Assembly (NCBI GenBank): GCA_000242815.2
Contig: AHHB01000011.1
Coordinates: forward strand, 1 to 64,000
DNA length: 64,000 nt
Source of the DNA: Janthinobacterium lividum PAMC 25724
GTDB taxonomy: Bacteria > Pseudomonadota > Gammaproteobacteria > Burkholderiales > Burkholderiaceae_D
Direction of reading: 5' to 3'
Numbering within the stretch: position 1 is the first letter of the stretch; every line of letters starts with the position of its first letter. The notes under the pieces were generated by a model. The model had not been told where the DNA came from, searched no databases, and was given only the letters and a program-made list of their open reading frames with translations. Positions 1 to 10,884 of this stretch are shown here, one piece after another. Position numbers and translations under genes: made by a program.

Positions 1-182
1 AGCACATCAATCAATGTCCGGTGTCATACCCATTCCCGAACTGATCTTATAGGAAAGCAATCAGCCTAGCCCACTTCAGTTTTCATTTTTGGAATTTTAC
101 AAGGATGAACATTGCCTAATAGACACATACCTACTACCCGGATACACTGAACCGCCGATAAAAAACTTAAAAAAAAGAAAAC

Positions 183-800
183 ATGAATCCAGAACCGTTC
201 CGTAAAAGCCCTATGTGCATCGTTTTGATGGTTGCCGTTGCCGTTCTTGGCATCGCTACTGTCACCCTCGCAGTTCTGTACGGTCAGGCAAGCCAAAACC
301 TCGAAGCGCAAAAAGCAACCGTAGCCACGCTACAGATGGACATTGCCAAGGAAGCGTCTCACGCTGCCGAGTTGAAATCAGACCTCAATGCTGCCCGTAC
401 TACCGCAGAAACGCTTGCCACCAAGTCGGCACAGTTGAAGTCGGAAGTGGAAAGCAAAGAGCAAGACCTAGCAGCAGAGAAGGCCAAGACAGAATCGACA
501 CAAGCCGCACTGGAACAAGAAAAGGCAAAGCTGCCTGCTGTCCCGGTACGCATCCAAATGCGACCTTCCGCAATGGGCCGTGGACTCGTTGCCATGTTCA
601 CCAACACATCAGCACGCCACCTGTCGCTACTCATGGCTACCAGCAACCCAACCACCCAAGCCGTCAAGCAGCTATCGTTGCAAGTCGCTCCGGGCGCAAA
701 GGTTGAAATCGGCTTTCGTGAAGGTGTTCAATTTGCATCGGGCGATCAAGTAATGCTGCGCAGTGCAGGGTACGAGGATTTGCACTACACGGTGCAGTAA
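183..800 (+). CDS. Membrane-anchored coiled-coil protein of unknown function
   Basis: A 205-residue protein that I do not recognise. Residues about 10-33 are a hydrophobic stretch (MCIVLMVAVAVLGIATVTLA) that would be a membrane anchor or uncleaved signal. Residues about 36-120 are rich in Ala, Glu, Lys and Gln with heptad spacing and form a long coiled coil. The last 85 residues look like a small globular beta-rich domain (RIQMRPSAMGRGLVAMF onward). The layout suggests an inner-membrane protein with a periplasmic stalk and head. The ATG follows an A-rich stretch with only a weak ribosome site. It lies just outside the left repeat of the tRNA-Arg island, so it may be host flank or part of an older insertion. 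Confidence 0.7.
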   Translation: MNPEPFRKSPMCIVLMVAVAVLGIATVTLAVLYGQASQNLEAQKATVATLQMDIAKEASHAAELKSDLNAARTTAETLATKSAQLKSEVESKEQDLAAEKAKTESTQAALEQEKAKLPAVPVRIQMRPSAMGRGLVAMFTNTSARHLSLLMATSNPTTQAVKQLSLQVAPGAKVEIGFREGVQFASGDQVMLRSAGYEDLHYTVQ

Positions 801-922
801 ATGCTCGTTTGAAGCTGCTTACTTATCGCTTACTTATCGCTTGCTTGGAAAGTCCATGAGCAACTCAACGCCAAGTAAACATCGGAAATTTCGATGCGAA
901 TCGTTGATTTTATTGAAGATTT

Positions 923-970
923 TTGGTGCGGCTGGCGGGGATCGAACCCACGACCCTTGGCTTCGGAGGC
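923..970. repeat. Left attachment repeat: 3' part of tRNA-Arg
   Basis: Identical over 48 bases to 18301-18348. Read on the minus strand it holds the CCA end, acceptor 3' strand, T arm, variable region and anticodon-stem 3' strand, and then leaves the tRNA sequence inside the anticodon loop. It is not a working tRNA because the 5' half is missing. Sequence similarity continues imperfectly for about 20 bases to its left, matching the DNA next to the right copy. Confidence 0.92.
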
Positions 971-1371
971 TCGTTAGACGATTACGAAAACTGGCCTATT
1001 TTACTGTAACTCCTTGAATCTACATCATATTCCCACCTGCAGAATTAGGCAAGCGAAGGAAAGGTTGGGAAGAAAATCGGGGATAATTTTTCCCAAGATT
1101 TTTCCCAAGCTCCCACTGCTACCAAGTTGCTCACCAGAAAGACGAGTAGCGGCTAGAAACGCATCTTAGTAGGCTCCGAGCAGAGACAATGCCGAATGCC
1201 GAATAGCACAGAACTGGGCAAAAAACTGCGGACTGCCTAGGAGGAAGTCAAAAGAACGACGGGCTTCAGATTCCCTTCATCGTGCTCAAACACACTATTG
1301 CCACATGGAAATAATGCATATATGCTGGCGAAATAGGCAACACAATCACTTCAACCAACATAACTAAAACC
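971..1371. other. Left end of island, no gene seen
   Basis: About 400 bases between the left repeat and the first island gene. I see no convincing reading frame. Short TTTTTCCCAAG-type repeats occur near 1085-1110. Just outside the repeat, at 820-845, an 11-base unit CTTACTTATCG occurs twice in tandem. Confidence 0.5.
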
Positions 1372-2213
1372 ATGTCCAGCGCCCCCAACAATGCAGACCC
1401 TCTTCGCTCATCAAAAACCGACCTATTAGTTAAGGTCGTGGTTCCCATTGTCACCTGTGTCGTCGCGGCTATAACGCTCCATTACACTGTATTGCGCGAT
1501 GCTGACCAGTCCCGTGACAAGAAAACCGAATTGCAACAAAAGGAAGCTGACCTCTTCAATAAACAAAGCGACCTGCAGCGCGCCAAGGACGTAGGCAAGG
1601 CCGACTTTCTACAGAAGAATATGATGCTCCTGCCTCCTCCCAGCCAAGCGCAATGCGACAGGCTGAAGCACTGATCGATACGACATTTGCCTCACCAGAG
1701 GATGCTCTCGATGTCAAAACCAAAGCACGCCATATTCATGAAAGTGCGATCGAGCCAACCTCCCAGGTTGCTAACGGCACTGGCCAGCTTAAAGCACTCG
1801 GCTTTCAATATGCTGATGGAGGCTATTTCGCCGAAGCAGCGCTTAGCTTCAGAAGTGCCGTTACGCTAGCGCCTGATGATATCCAAGCTTGGAACGCACT
1901 CGCTTATGCGCAATTGCGCCTCGATGAAATAGACGAGGCGTTCCAGAGCATCAGTCGTGCCATTGAGCTAAAACCCACAGAGGAAAATCTGAGCCGCGTG
2001 GTCGTGATTAACGCCACGAAAATTCTATGTGCGCAAGGCAAAGAGGACCGTGCACGTACTTATCTCAACGTTGCAATCGGTATGAATCAGCAACTGCTTT
2101 CGGCAGCCAAAGGCGATGGAGAACTGTTGCGTATATGCGGATTCCATTTCAGTAACGTCCCTTGGCGGTCGTTATCCGACAAAGGAACACACCTATCGAA
2201 GTGCCCGTCATGA
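1372..2213 (+). pseudogene. Membrane/TPR protein gene, probably frameshifted
   Basis: Two overlapping frames read best as one gene. The first (1372-1674) has a membrane segment at residues about 20-42 followed by a charged coiled coil. The second (open from about 1563, first ATG at 1653, to 2213) gives an alpha-helical protein with two TPR-like repeats (GYFAEAALSFRSAVTLAPDD and IDEAFQSISRAIELKPTE). The second frame has no good ribosome site and is open well upstream of its ATG, so a one-base loss around 1615-1650 would join them into a protein of about 280 residues with an anchor, a stalk and a TPR head. TPR domains bind other proteins; no specific role can be given. Alternatively these are two translationally coupled genes. 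Confidence 0.55.
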
Positions 2214-2380
2214 TGAAGAAAGGTCATATTACGCTTAGCACGAGAAGCGAGTCCAATGTCCTCTGTGTAAATGACCGTGGCATCCCGTGCAATAGCCATA
2301 GCAATGATCTGCTAATCGAACTTCACTTTTTGCCTTCGTTTCGCTTTCCAGAACAGCATGAAGTCTCTACTCCCACTACT
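2087..2380 (-). pseudogene. PIN-domain (VapC-like) remnant
   Basis: On the minus strand one frame reads KVKFD-stop-QIIAMAIARDATVIY followed by TEDIGLASRA. This matches the C-terminal half of PIN-domain ribonucleases, where a KFDxQI motif precedes a hydrophobic strand and the acidic catalytic residue of TDD/TED. A TAG at 2312-2314 interrupts the frame (probably CAG in the ancestor) and another stop at 2381-2383 ends it upstream, so the N-terminal half is missing. No antitoxin gene is visible beside it. It overlaps the 3' end of the TPR gene on the other strand, so chance similarity is possible. Confidence 0.4.
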
Positions 2381-2687
2381 TCAGTAGGCATTCCGTCCCT
2401 ATGCCGGCCGAGCCCCCATCAAGCACACAGCAATTTTTGATGTAACCTCAGATGTGGTACTGGTTCCCTAATCAAAGCTTGACTAACGCGGCTAGAAACC
2501 TCGAAATAATAGTCGCATATCCGTTCCATTCCTATATTTTCATATAGCATCCAGATGTCGGAATTTTCGTTGACTGGGACCCTTAGCTCCAGTAGCATTA
2601 AATAAATTTCGTAGCTCACGATGTAATTTATTATTACTATGAAATAATTATAATCATCTACGTAATATAAGAATAGAGGAGTAACTA
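2214..2687. other. Intergenic, with PIN remnant and AT-rich promoter region
   Basis: Apart from the minus-strand PIN remnant I see no gene. Base composition falls sharply to AT-rich from about 2560. A TATAAT hexamer at 2649-2654 and an AGAGGAG ribosome site at 2675-2681 precede the cassette beginning at 2688. No clear -35 box was found. Confidence 0.4.
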
Positions 2688-3224
2688 ATGATATTCGTTG
2701 CCGGAATTCAAGGCGCAGGAAAAACGACATTCTGCCGGGCCCTTTCAGAGGTATTGGACATACCTAATTTCTCCGCCAGTGAGCTTATAAAATCTTGGAG
2801 AAAAACATATACCTGGGAAAATGAAAAAGCAGTACATCAGATCGATGAAAATCAGACGGCACTTATATGTTCGGTGCATGAATTAAAAAAACTCAAACCT
2901 ACTTTTATAGTAGACGGCCACTTTGTATTATTAGATTCATCCCTGAAATATGTTAATGTTGAATTTTCGATATTCGACAAATTAGAAATTCGTGGAATAA
3001 TTTTGATTGAATCGAGTCCAGATATTGTCGCTATGCGTCTTAAATCACGAGACAAGACAAATTGGGACGTCGGACTGATTCAAAAAATTATGATGGCAGA
3101 ACGAAAACGAGCACTTGAATATAGCAAGTACAGTGGGGTGCCATGCGTAATAAAACAAAACGATGAAGAAATTAAAATTGAAGGTAGCTTGCTATATGAA
3201 ACATTAAGTTGGAAAAATAAATAG
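2688..3224 (+). CDS. P-loop kinase-like ATPase, first gene of GNAT/ASCH cassette
   Basis: A 178-residue protein with an N-terminal Walker A motif (GIQGAGKTT, residues 6-14) and a Walker-B-like FIVDGHF at about 74-80, followed by IILIESSPDIVAMRLKSRD, which is like the lid and substrate region of adenylate-kinase-type proteins (AAA_18 group). It probably phosphorylates a nucleotide or small molecule, but no substrate can be named. The ATG follows a strong AGAGGAG site by six bases. The next gene starts 16 bases after the stop, so the cassette is one transcript. Codon use is AT-rich and unlike the core, indicating transfer. This is one of two apparently intact genes in the cassette. Confidence 0.72.
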   Translation: MIFVAGIQGAGKTTFCRALSEVLDIPNFSASELIKSWRKTYTWENEKAVHQIDENQTALICSVHELKKLKPTFIVDGHFVLLDSSLKYVNVEFSIFDKLEIRGIILIESSPDIVAMRLKSRDKTNWDVGLIQKIMMAERKRALEYSKYSGVPCVIKQNDEEIKIEGSLLYETLSWKNK

Positions 3225-3240
3225 TCTAAGGAGCTAGGAA

Positions 3241-4307
3241 TTGAAAAACCTCAAGTACGAAAAATTTCAAAACATTGATATTCATGAAGAATTTTTTTCC
3301 TCTCTAAAAGAAGACTATTCCGAATTTGAAACATGGTTTGACAAAAAATCTGGTGATGATGCAGAGGCTTACGTATTCTTCAACTCTCGTCAGCGCCTTG
3401 ATGGCTTTCTTTATCTAAAGCGGGAAGATCAGGTTGATCCAGCAATTTCTCCATCACTGCCCATAGGAATTAGTATAAAAATTGGAACATTGAAGATCAA
3501 TGCGCATGGCACAAAGCTTGGAGAGCGCTTTATATAAAAAGCATTTGATCACGCCATGGTCGAAAATGCAGATTACATGTACGTAACCATATTTGAAAAA
3601 CATCACTCTCTAATTTCCTTATTCGAGCGGTATGGCTTTATAAAGTATGGCACTAAAAATGGAAACAATAGGCTCTGAAATTAGTCTACGTTAGAACGCT
3701 AAAAAATATCACAGGCAACATCGTGAAAGACTTCCCCCATTTTAGTCTTCGTGACAGAAAATACTATCTTCTGGCTATCTATCCAGAATTTCATTCTGCG
3801 TTCCTCCCAGATTCCATTTTAAATAACGAAAATCATGACATTGTTCAGGACGTTTCGCATACAAATAGCATACACAAAATATATATTTCTGGAATATCTA
3901 GAACAAAAGGTATGAGACCTGGAGATGTCGTTGCTATTTACCGTACGTCAGACGGGAAGGGAAAAGCATTTTATCGTTCAGTTGTTTCTTCAATCGGGGT
4001 GGTCGAAGAAGTTAGGCAAATAAAATCATTTGATTCCGAGTCACAGTTTATTAAATACACAAAACCTTATAGTATATTTACCATAGAACAATTAAAAGAA
4101 TACTTTACTAATAAAAAGAAATCATATATAATAAGGTTTACGTATAGCGCCGCATTAAAAAAACGAATTATTCGTGGTCGCCTGATTGAAGAATGCAATA
4201 TTAGCACGCGAACCAGGTGGGATTTTATCTCTCTCAATGAAAATCAAATTAGATGGATCGCGGAGAAAGGTGAAATAAATGAAAGTATTATTATCGATAA
4301 AGCCTGA
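3241..4307 (+). pseudogene. GNAT acetyltransferase fused to EVE/PUA-like domain, broken twice
   Basis: The first part (3241-3537, TTG start) ends in a TAA at 3535-3537, but the same frame continues with KAFDHAMVENADYMYVTIFE and ERYGFIKYGTKNG, the typical GNAT acetyl-CoA fold end. A TGA near 3676 then stops it, and a one-base shift gives LKLVYVRTLKNITGN joined directly to the frame of 3723-4307. The ancestor was therefore one protein of about 355 residues: a GNAT domain followed by a domain with RPGDVVAIYRT and SIGVVEE, which resembles EVE/PUA-type modified-base readers. The lesions are one nonsense change (AAA to TAA) and one indel near 3675. The fragment at 3723-4307 (GTG start) might still be translated alone. 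Its end overlaps the ASCH gene by 29 bases. Confidence 0.7.
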
Positions 4308-4695
4308 ATACGCACAAAAAATTCTTAGTGGTGAAAAAAAGTTCGAATTTCGAAAAGTCGGCTTCACCGATAGCAGCGTAAGGTCTGTTGTTATTTACGC
4401 GACAAAGCCGGTCGGTAAATTAGTGGGGGAGTTTGAGATTCTAAGAATTTTAGTAGATTCTCCATCACAAATATGGGAACATACAAAGAAACACGCTGGC
4501 ATAGATAGGCATTTTTTCGATTCGTACTATCAAGGAAAAAAGCAAGCATTTGCCATTGCCGTTGGTAAAGTAGAGTCCTACGCTGAGCCAAAATGTCTTT
4601 CAGAGCTTGGAGTTGGAATTACTCCACCTCAATCTTTTCGATACGTCCCCAATAACGATGTCATAGATTATAAGCAACGAGAGTTTGAGTTATAA
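4279..4695 (+). CDS. ASCH-domain protein
   Basis: A 138-residue protein spanning one ASCH domain. The N-terminal motif LSIKPEYAQKILSGEKKFEF followed by RK contains the family signature GxKxxExR. ASCH proteins adopt a PUA-like fold and bind RNA or nucleosides; some (YqfB) hydrolyse N4-acetylcytidine, so an ASCH gene between two acetyltransferase genes is suggestive. It starts inside the end of the upstream gene (29-base overlap, ribosome site GAAAGG), and the next gene starts one base after its stop, so translation is coupled. The frame is intact. The specific reaction is inference. Confidence 0.75.
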   Translation: MKVLLSIKPEYAQKILSGEKKFEFRKVGFTDSSVRSVVIYATKPVGKLVGEFEILRILVDSPSQIWEHTKKHAGIDRHFFDSYYQGKKQAFAIAVGKVESYAEPKCLSELGVGITPPQSFRYVPNNDVIDYKQREFEL

Positions 4696-4696
4696 C

Positions 4697-5274
4697 ATGA
4701 CCAATGATTCAGTACATACTATTAGTCCCGAACTTAGTCTGATACTTAAGGCTAGTAAGATCATAGATCGTAATTTTCTTCTAGCCAACCCTGTGGCTTT
4801 AGAGGACATAAGTAGCTTTATTAGATCATCATTATTTGGATTATCTGACTTCTACCCTCTGTTTGATCGATGGCTAAAGACAAAAGTTTTACCTGGGTTA
4901 GTAACAGGTGAACGCAGTATTCTACTGGAGCAAAATCGTGGTCGATTTTCTGGTTTGGCAATCGTTAAAGATGATGGATTAGAGAAAAAACTTTGCTGCT
5001 TGCGTGTTATGCCTGAGTTTCAAGGGTCTGGTGCGGGCCTTAGGCTTTCGAAAGAGCATTTGAAACCTTAGATAATGATATGCCACTTCTCTCTACTGCA
5101 GAAGAGCAAAAAGATACTTTTAATAAATTGTTTTCTTATTATGGTTTTGAGTTGGCAAAGAAATACAAAAATCATTATCGGCCATTAAAAGATGAGCTTA
5201 GTTTTAATGGCCTAATAGAGGTCAATATTTTGAACCTATTTCCACAAAAAATCACCGATCCCCTAGCGGTTTGA
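4697..5274 (+). pseudogene. Second GNAT acetyltransferase, frameshifted
   Basis: The frame from ATG 4697 carries LCCLRVMPEFQGSGAGLRL, the acetyl-CoA-binding strand and loop of a GNAT domain, then runs off after 5071. Inserting one T near 5050 restores RLFERAFETLDNDMPLLST and joins the frame that ends at 5274, with the GNAT end KLFSYYGFEL. The ancestor was about 193 residues. The deletion is in a run of T, so sequencing error is possible. It is the last gene of the cassette, one base after the ASCH stop. An N-terminal helical part of about 60 residues precedes the GNAT core. Confidence 0.65.
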
Positions 5275-5385
5275 TTCTCCCCAAGCGCTAAGCTTAGGCA
5301 CAACCAAGTTCCATAGGTATTTAAGAAACGGCATTGTGCATATCATCAGCGCGCAAAAAATTAGTATGAAAATATAGTCTTATAT

Positions 5386-6562
5386 TTACGAGTACATGTA
5401 ACACTTCGGGCACCTGTCTACAAACACACAAGATGTACCTATATCCCAAACACCACTACCTGTTGCTCCCAGAATAATCACCAAAATGACAAATCTTGCA
5501 ATTGACCAGTAGTTAGAGCGTAGTTTAGTAAAACGTCCTAATACGATCAAATCTTTGGCGTATGAATCGTCCTCTTTACCGGCAGAAGCCGTCCATTGGT
5601 ATCCCAGATAATTTCTTACATTATTTGAGCTAGAGATTGCCACAGAGCGGTCAAGACGAATATATTCATTCCAAACATCTTCATCCATCAGCGAACGGTA
5701 ACCTTTATAATTATTAGTCACTGAGGCACATTCTTCATCTCTCAAAGTAGTAAGAAAACAATGTATTCGTTCAAATTTTGGAAAGCTCAACGGTATGCTA
5801 TTTGTTATTAGCTCCTCTGGAACTCCACGTAGAACATTAATACGGAAATCGATGATACGTGTCTCATTATTAGAACTAATAAGGGCCCTGTCCCTTTGAT
5901 TGAATTTTAAAGAGTAAACTGACGGTGGTATATTTCGAATACGAAATCGAATATATGCAGACTTTCGCATGTCTTCAGATTTTACTAATTTCATATCTAT
6001 TTCAGGTATTTTTACTGTAAGCCGAGTGCAACACCCACTGTCAATCCGATATGTTTGCGTAATACTAAAAGAGTTTGAATTCAGCCTTAAAAGTGAAAAA
6101 GGTTTATAATCAAAAACCATCTTTTCTAAAACTTATATTCGCAAAATTTCCTTCAGCAAAACCGTCGTAATGAACAACCTCATTGAAGATAGCGGCGACA
6201 CTTTTCTCGCCATTTAAACGTGCGCCAAGATCACTAACATGTTTCTGATCTAACTCCCAAGGTAGATCGACTACAACGGAATCGACCTCTGATCGCATAC
6301 CGATCATCACTCCGATATCGAGGAAAGGTCCATGATGTCCCTTTCCTGTTTCCCATAGGTTAACATGCAGCTCATCTTTCCTAAAATTAGCTGGCTGGGA
6401 AGCTTGCAGGTCAGAAGATTTTACATCAACCTCTTGCGTATCGTTTTTAGTAAGGGGTTCGGTGGTTTCCTTTTTTTTAAAAGATAACGTACCAAAATAC
6501 CAGAGAATGAGTGATCCACGGGGTCCCTTCCGTCGCGAGTTGAAATTTTTACAATGATACAT
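5386..6562 (-). pseudogene. Membrane-anchored protein of unknown function, frameshifted
   Basis: Two minus-strand frames, 6562-6110 and 6120-5386, overlap by 11 bases at a run of five T. Removing one T gives a continuous RKDGFDYKPFSLLRL and a single protein of about 391 residues. The N-terminal 150 residues include a polar stretch; the middle is beta-rich (TRLTVKIPEIDMKLV); near the C-terminus a single hydrophobic segment (SIARFVILVIILGATGSGVW) is a membrane anchor followed by a Cys-rich tail. I do not recognise the family. It is convergent with the GNAT/ASCH cassette. A translational frameshift at the T run is an alternative to mutation or sequencing error. Confidence 0.5.
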
Positions 6563-7382
6563 ATGACTACAATAATCGTCAATGTTTACTCAATATTTTA
6601 TATTTATTGCAATTTACAGTTGGGTCAGTGAAATTTATCAGTTAAGTTAATTTAACCTTAAAAAGTCAATTTATTGACATTGTTCATGTAACACCAGCGC
6701 TGCTGACCTTTACTGGGTACCTCTCAATTTGAAATATTTCCTTTTGAAGGAAAGACTTTTACTGGCCCTCCCCTCCCCCGTGACGGACTATTTCGATAGG
6801 TATGATGTCACTATCGCTGGTATTCAATGACACGCGAAAGACAGTTGTTTTCTGAAGAGTTTATCCACCCGTGGTTCGAAACCTTATCGACGCTGGCCGC
6901 TTTTGCAATGAGAACCCTGTTGCACGGCTGATACAGGCCGACGGTATCCCGGCATAAGAGCCATCGCACACCAGGGCAGCTTGAAATGACACTGCACGCA
7001 ATTACGCCCAATAGGCTATACCGGCAGTTTGAAGCTACTGGCCCCAATCAGAAGTGAGCACGTGCACGAACGGCGGACAAGCATGGAGTGACGCGGAAGA
7101 CCACCTGTCAGCCATCATCAGGAAGACAAACGAGTTGTTTTCCAGCCACCTATCTTTTCTTTGTATGACATCTCGAGTCTGATAGATGAGAGCAGGCTGC
7201 GTCGCTCACGGACTGTTTCAATCACCTTGCTGACAATGACCAGTCCTTCAGCCTCAGCCCTCAAAATTCGTGTTCAACATTTTTCAGGGCCGCACCCGGC
7301 ATTTCGCGCTACTACCTGAGCGATGATCGCCATATTTTACTTTCGCGCTATGCCTAATACCACATCAACGGGAAAGAGCTAC
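6563..7382. other. 820-base stretch without a convincing gene
   Basis: The AT-rich part to about 6700 is probably the upstream region of the minus-strand membrane gene. From about 6800 composition becomes mixed. A 34-codon frame starting near 6827 (MTRERQLFSEEFIHPWF...) is too short to support. Nothing else was recognised; it may be decayed coding DNA. Confidence 0.4.
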
Positions 7383-7802
7383 ATGAACACCGAAATCTTC
7401 ATACCTCCGATGGAAGACCAACTCGCCACTCTTGAACTGCGCCAGGCGGCGTATCACTAGGCTGGACACCACGCCTTGTACCGGCGCTACGGCGGCGATG
7501 GCGATGCATTTATTTGGAAGAACACAAGCGGCGATCCTTATGAAATGGCATGGATTGGTCATTTTCGTCCGCGCACCTGCCCACAAGCGAGGCATGATCT
7601 AACAAAAATCCATGGACGGCCCCCGGCCGATCTGCCTAACAACTGGAGAGTGTTATACGGCATGGTAGCGGAGGAAATTCTGCGCGGCGACACAATCGAT
7701 GTCGATCTTATCCATGAGAACATCTATGAGCGAATCTGTAACGGCGATGGCTCAGTATCAGACCTCTCCTCGATGAACATACACGAATATAGTCGATTTT
7801 GA
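7383..7802 (+). pseudogene. HExxH metallopeptidase-like protein with amber at the catalytic Glu
   Basis: From the ATG at 7383 the frame reads to RQAAYH, then TAG at 7458-7460, then AGHHALYRRYGGDG and on to 7802. With a GAG codon at the TAG the motif would be AYHEAGHHA, the zinc-binding HExxH of FtsH/M41-like peptidases (usual form YHEAGHA). Further on, YGMVAEEILRG resembles the region carrying the third zinc ligand (GxxAEE). The ancestor would be about 139 residues, a compact M41-like domain with no AAA module. The protein as it stands is a 25-residue stub, and any restart lacks the zinc site. It ends just before the first insertion sequence. Confidence 0.6.
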
Positions 7803-7808
7803 ACTGCT

Positions 7809-8857
<1,049 letters not shown>

Positions 8858-9180
8858 TGATTGTAAGTCCACAGCCAGCGAGTTGCAAAATCCTGGATCT
8901 CATCGAGTGTTTCGAACAGGTGATGTGCCAGCCAGTCGTAGCGCACCGTGCGGTTATAGCGCTCGACATAAGCATTCTGCTGCGGCTGTCCAGGCTGGAT
9001 GAAGTCGATGCGAATGCCGCGTTTGGCGGCCCAGGCCAGCGTCACGGCGCTGATGTACTCCGGGCCGTTATCACAGCGAATGACCTGGGGTTTGCCACGC
9101 CATTCGATGATCCTGTCGAGGGAGCGGATGACGCGTTCGGACGGCAAGGAGAAATCGACCTCGGTGCCGAGCCCCTCACG

Positions 9181-9188
9181 GTTGTAGT
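9181..9188. repeat. IS66 target-site duplication, left copy
   Basis: GTTGTAGT directly abuts the left inverted repeat of the IS66 element and is repeated at 11709-11716. Eight bases is the normal IS66 duplication. Confidence 0.93.
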
Positions 9189-9270
9189 GTAAGCGTAAAG
9201 CCAGCGCCGTCTTGAGACCGGCAATGAATTAGAAGATGATGGCATCACACCGCTGGGAAGCGGCGTGTTT

Positions 9271-10855
9271 TTAAGCCGAGGGAAGCGGCGTGGCGCAGTT
9301 CCAGGGCAGGAAGTCGTCGACCCGGTTGACCGGATGATCGGCGATGTTGGTCAGCACATGGCGCAGCCAGGCCTCGGGGTCAACACCGTTGAGCTTGGCC
9401 GTGCCGATCAGCGAGTAGATCGCGGCGGCACGCTCGCCGCCGCTGTCGGCACCTGCGAACAGGTAATTGCGGCGGCCGATGGCGACACCGCGCAACGCCC
9501 GCTCGGCGGCCGAGTTGTCGATCTCAATGATGCCGTCGTCGCAGTAACGCAGCAACGCCGGCCATAGGTTCAGCGCGTACTGGATTGCCGCCGCCGTGTC
9601 CGACTTGCGCGACAGTTTTTCGAGCGTGGCGCGCAGCCAATGGTCTAAGTCGTCGAGCAAAGGGCGCGCTCTTGATTGGCGAACCAGCTGTCGTTCGTGC
9701 GGTGGTTTGCCGCGAATCTCGGCTTCGATCACATACAGTTCGGCGATGCGGCGCAACGCCTCGGTCGTGATGGCAGATGGCTGGCCGCGTGCAGGTCGTA
9801 GAATTTTCGCCGTGCGTGCGCCGAGCATGCCGCCTCCTGGATGGTGCCGTCGACGTACAGCGCATTGAAGCCGGCATAGGCGTCAGCCTGCAGCACGCCG
9901 CTGAAGCTGGCCAGGTGGGTTTGCGGATGGATACCCTTGCGGTCCTGCGTGTAGGCGAACCAGACCGCAGCCGGTGTCGTGTCGCCCGACGCGCTATCGT
10001 CACGCACGTAGGTCCATAGCCGCGCTGTTTTCGTCTTGCCATTGCCGGGCGCCAGGACCGGAATCGGGGTGTCGTCGGCGTGCAGCTTGGCGCCAGCGAG
10101 CACATAGCGCCGGATCGCCTCGACCAGCGGGCGCAGCAGCGCGCTGGCCGCCCCGACCCAGTTCGCCAGCAGCGCACGTTCCAGTTCGACACCTTCGCGG
10201 GCATAGATGACAGACTGCCGGTACAGCGGCAGATGGTCGGCGAACTTGGCCACCAGGATATGGGCCAGCAGCCCCGGTCCGGCAATGCCGCGCGCGATCG
10301 GCCGCTTGGCGCCGGTGCCTGCACGATGGTGTCGCAGCACTTGCACGCCAGCTTCGGACGTACATGGACGGATCACGCGGAAGCTGGCCGGACGAACTCC
10401 AGTTGCTCGGCGACGTCCTCACCCAACTTGCGCAGCCCGCCACCGCACGCCGGGCAAGCCTCGGCCTGCGGTTGATACACGCGCTCGTCGCGCGCCAGGT
10501 GCTCCGGCAGCGGTTTGCGCGCCGACTTGGTGCGCGGTGCCTTGTCTGCCGGCGGCCGCTCGCGCTCGGCCTCACCCTCGGTCGCTTGCAGGTCTTCCAG
10601 TTGTAGTTCCAGCTGTTCGATCTGGTGGTCCAGCTTCTCGGATTTGCGACCGAACTGCATACGACGCAGCTTGGCAATCATGAGCTTCAGATGCTCGATC
10701 TCGACCTCGGTCGTCGTCAGTTGCGCGCGCAGTCCTGACACCAGCTCGTCGTGCGCGGCGATGACGGTGTCGCGCTCACGCAGCGTCTGCTCGGCCGCCA
10801 GCAGCAACGCCTTCAGGGCATCGATGTCGTTGGGCAGATCGGCTGAATTGAGCAT
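9271..10855 (-). pseudogene. tnpC: IS66 TnpC transposase with several frameshifts
   Basis: All parts of the DDE transposase are present but in shifting frames. The N-terminal coiled-coil and zinc-finger part (ACPACGGGL) is at 10855-10390; the central part with [14 protein letters not shown] (first Asp) and [13 protein letters not shown] (second Asp) is at about 10300-9820; and the C-terminal part with [14 protein letters not shown] (Glu) and the IS66 C-terminal domain is at 9810-9271. At least four one-base changes in C/G runs, near 10388, 10365, 10303 and 9813, are needed to read one protein of about 525 residues. Confidence 0.85.
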
Positions 10856-10884
10856 GGGCCAAGTTTACGCGAGGGCGCCGACGT

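Noticed and set aside
923..1000. A second functional tRNA-Arg at the left repeat
   Set aside because: Only the 3' part is present; the D arm and acceptor 5' strand are replaced by unrelated sequence.
7458..7460. TAG in the HExxH gene as pyrrolysine or suppressed codon
   Set aside because: No pyrrolysine genes are visible and the family has Glu there; a nonsense mutation is simpler.
9524..10324. A 266-codon minus-strand frame within IS66
   Set aside because: Only its first few residues ([11 protein letters not shown] region) belong to TnpC; the rest is out of phase.
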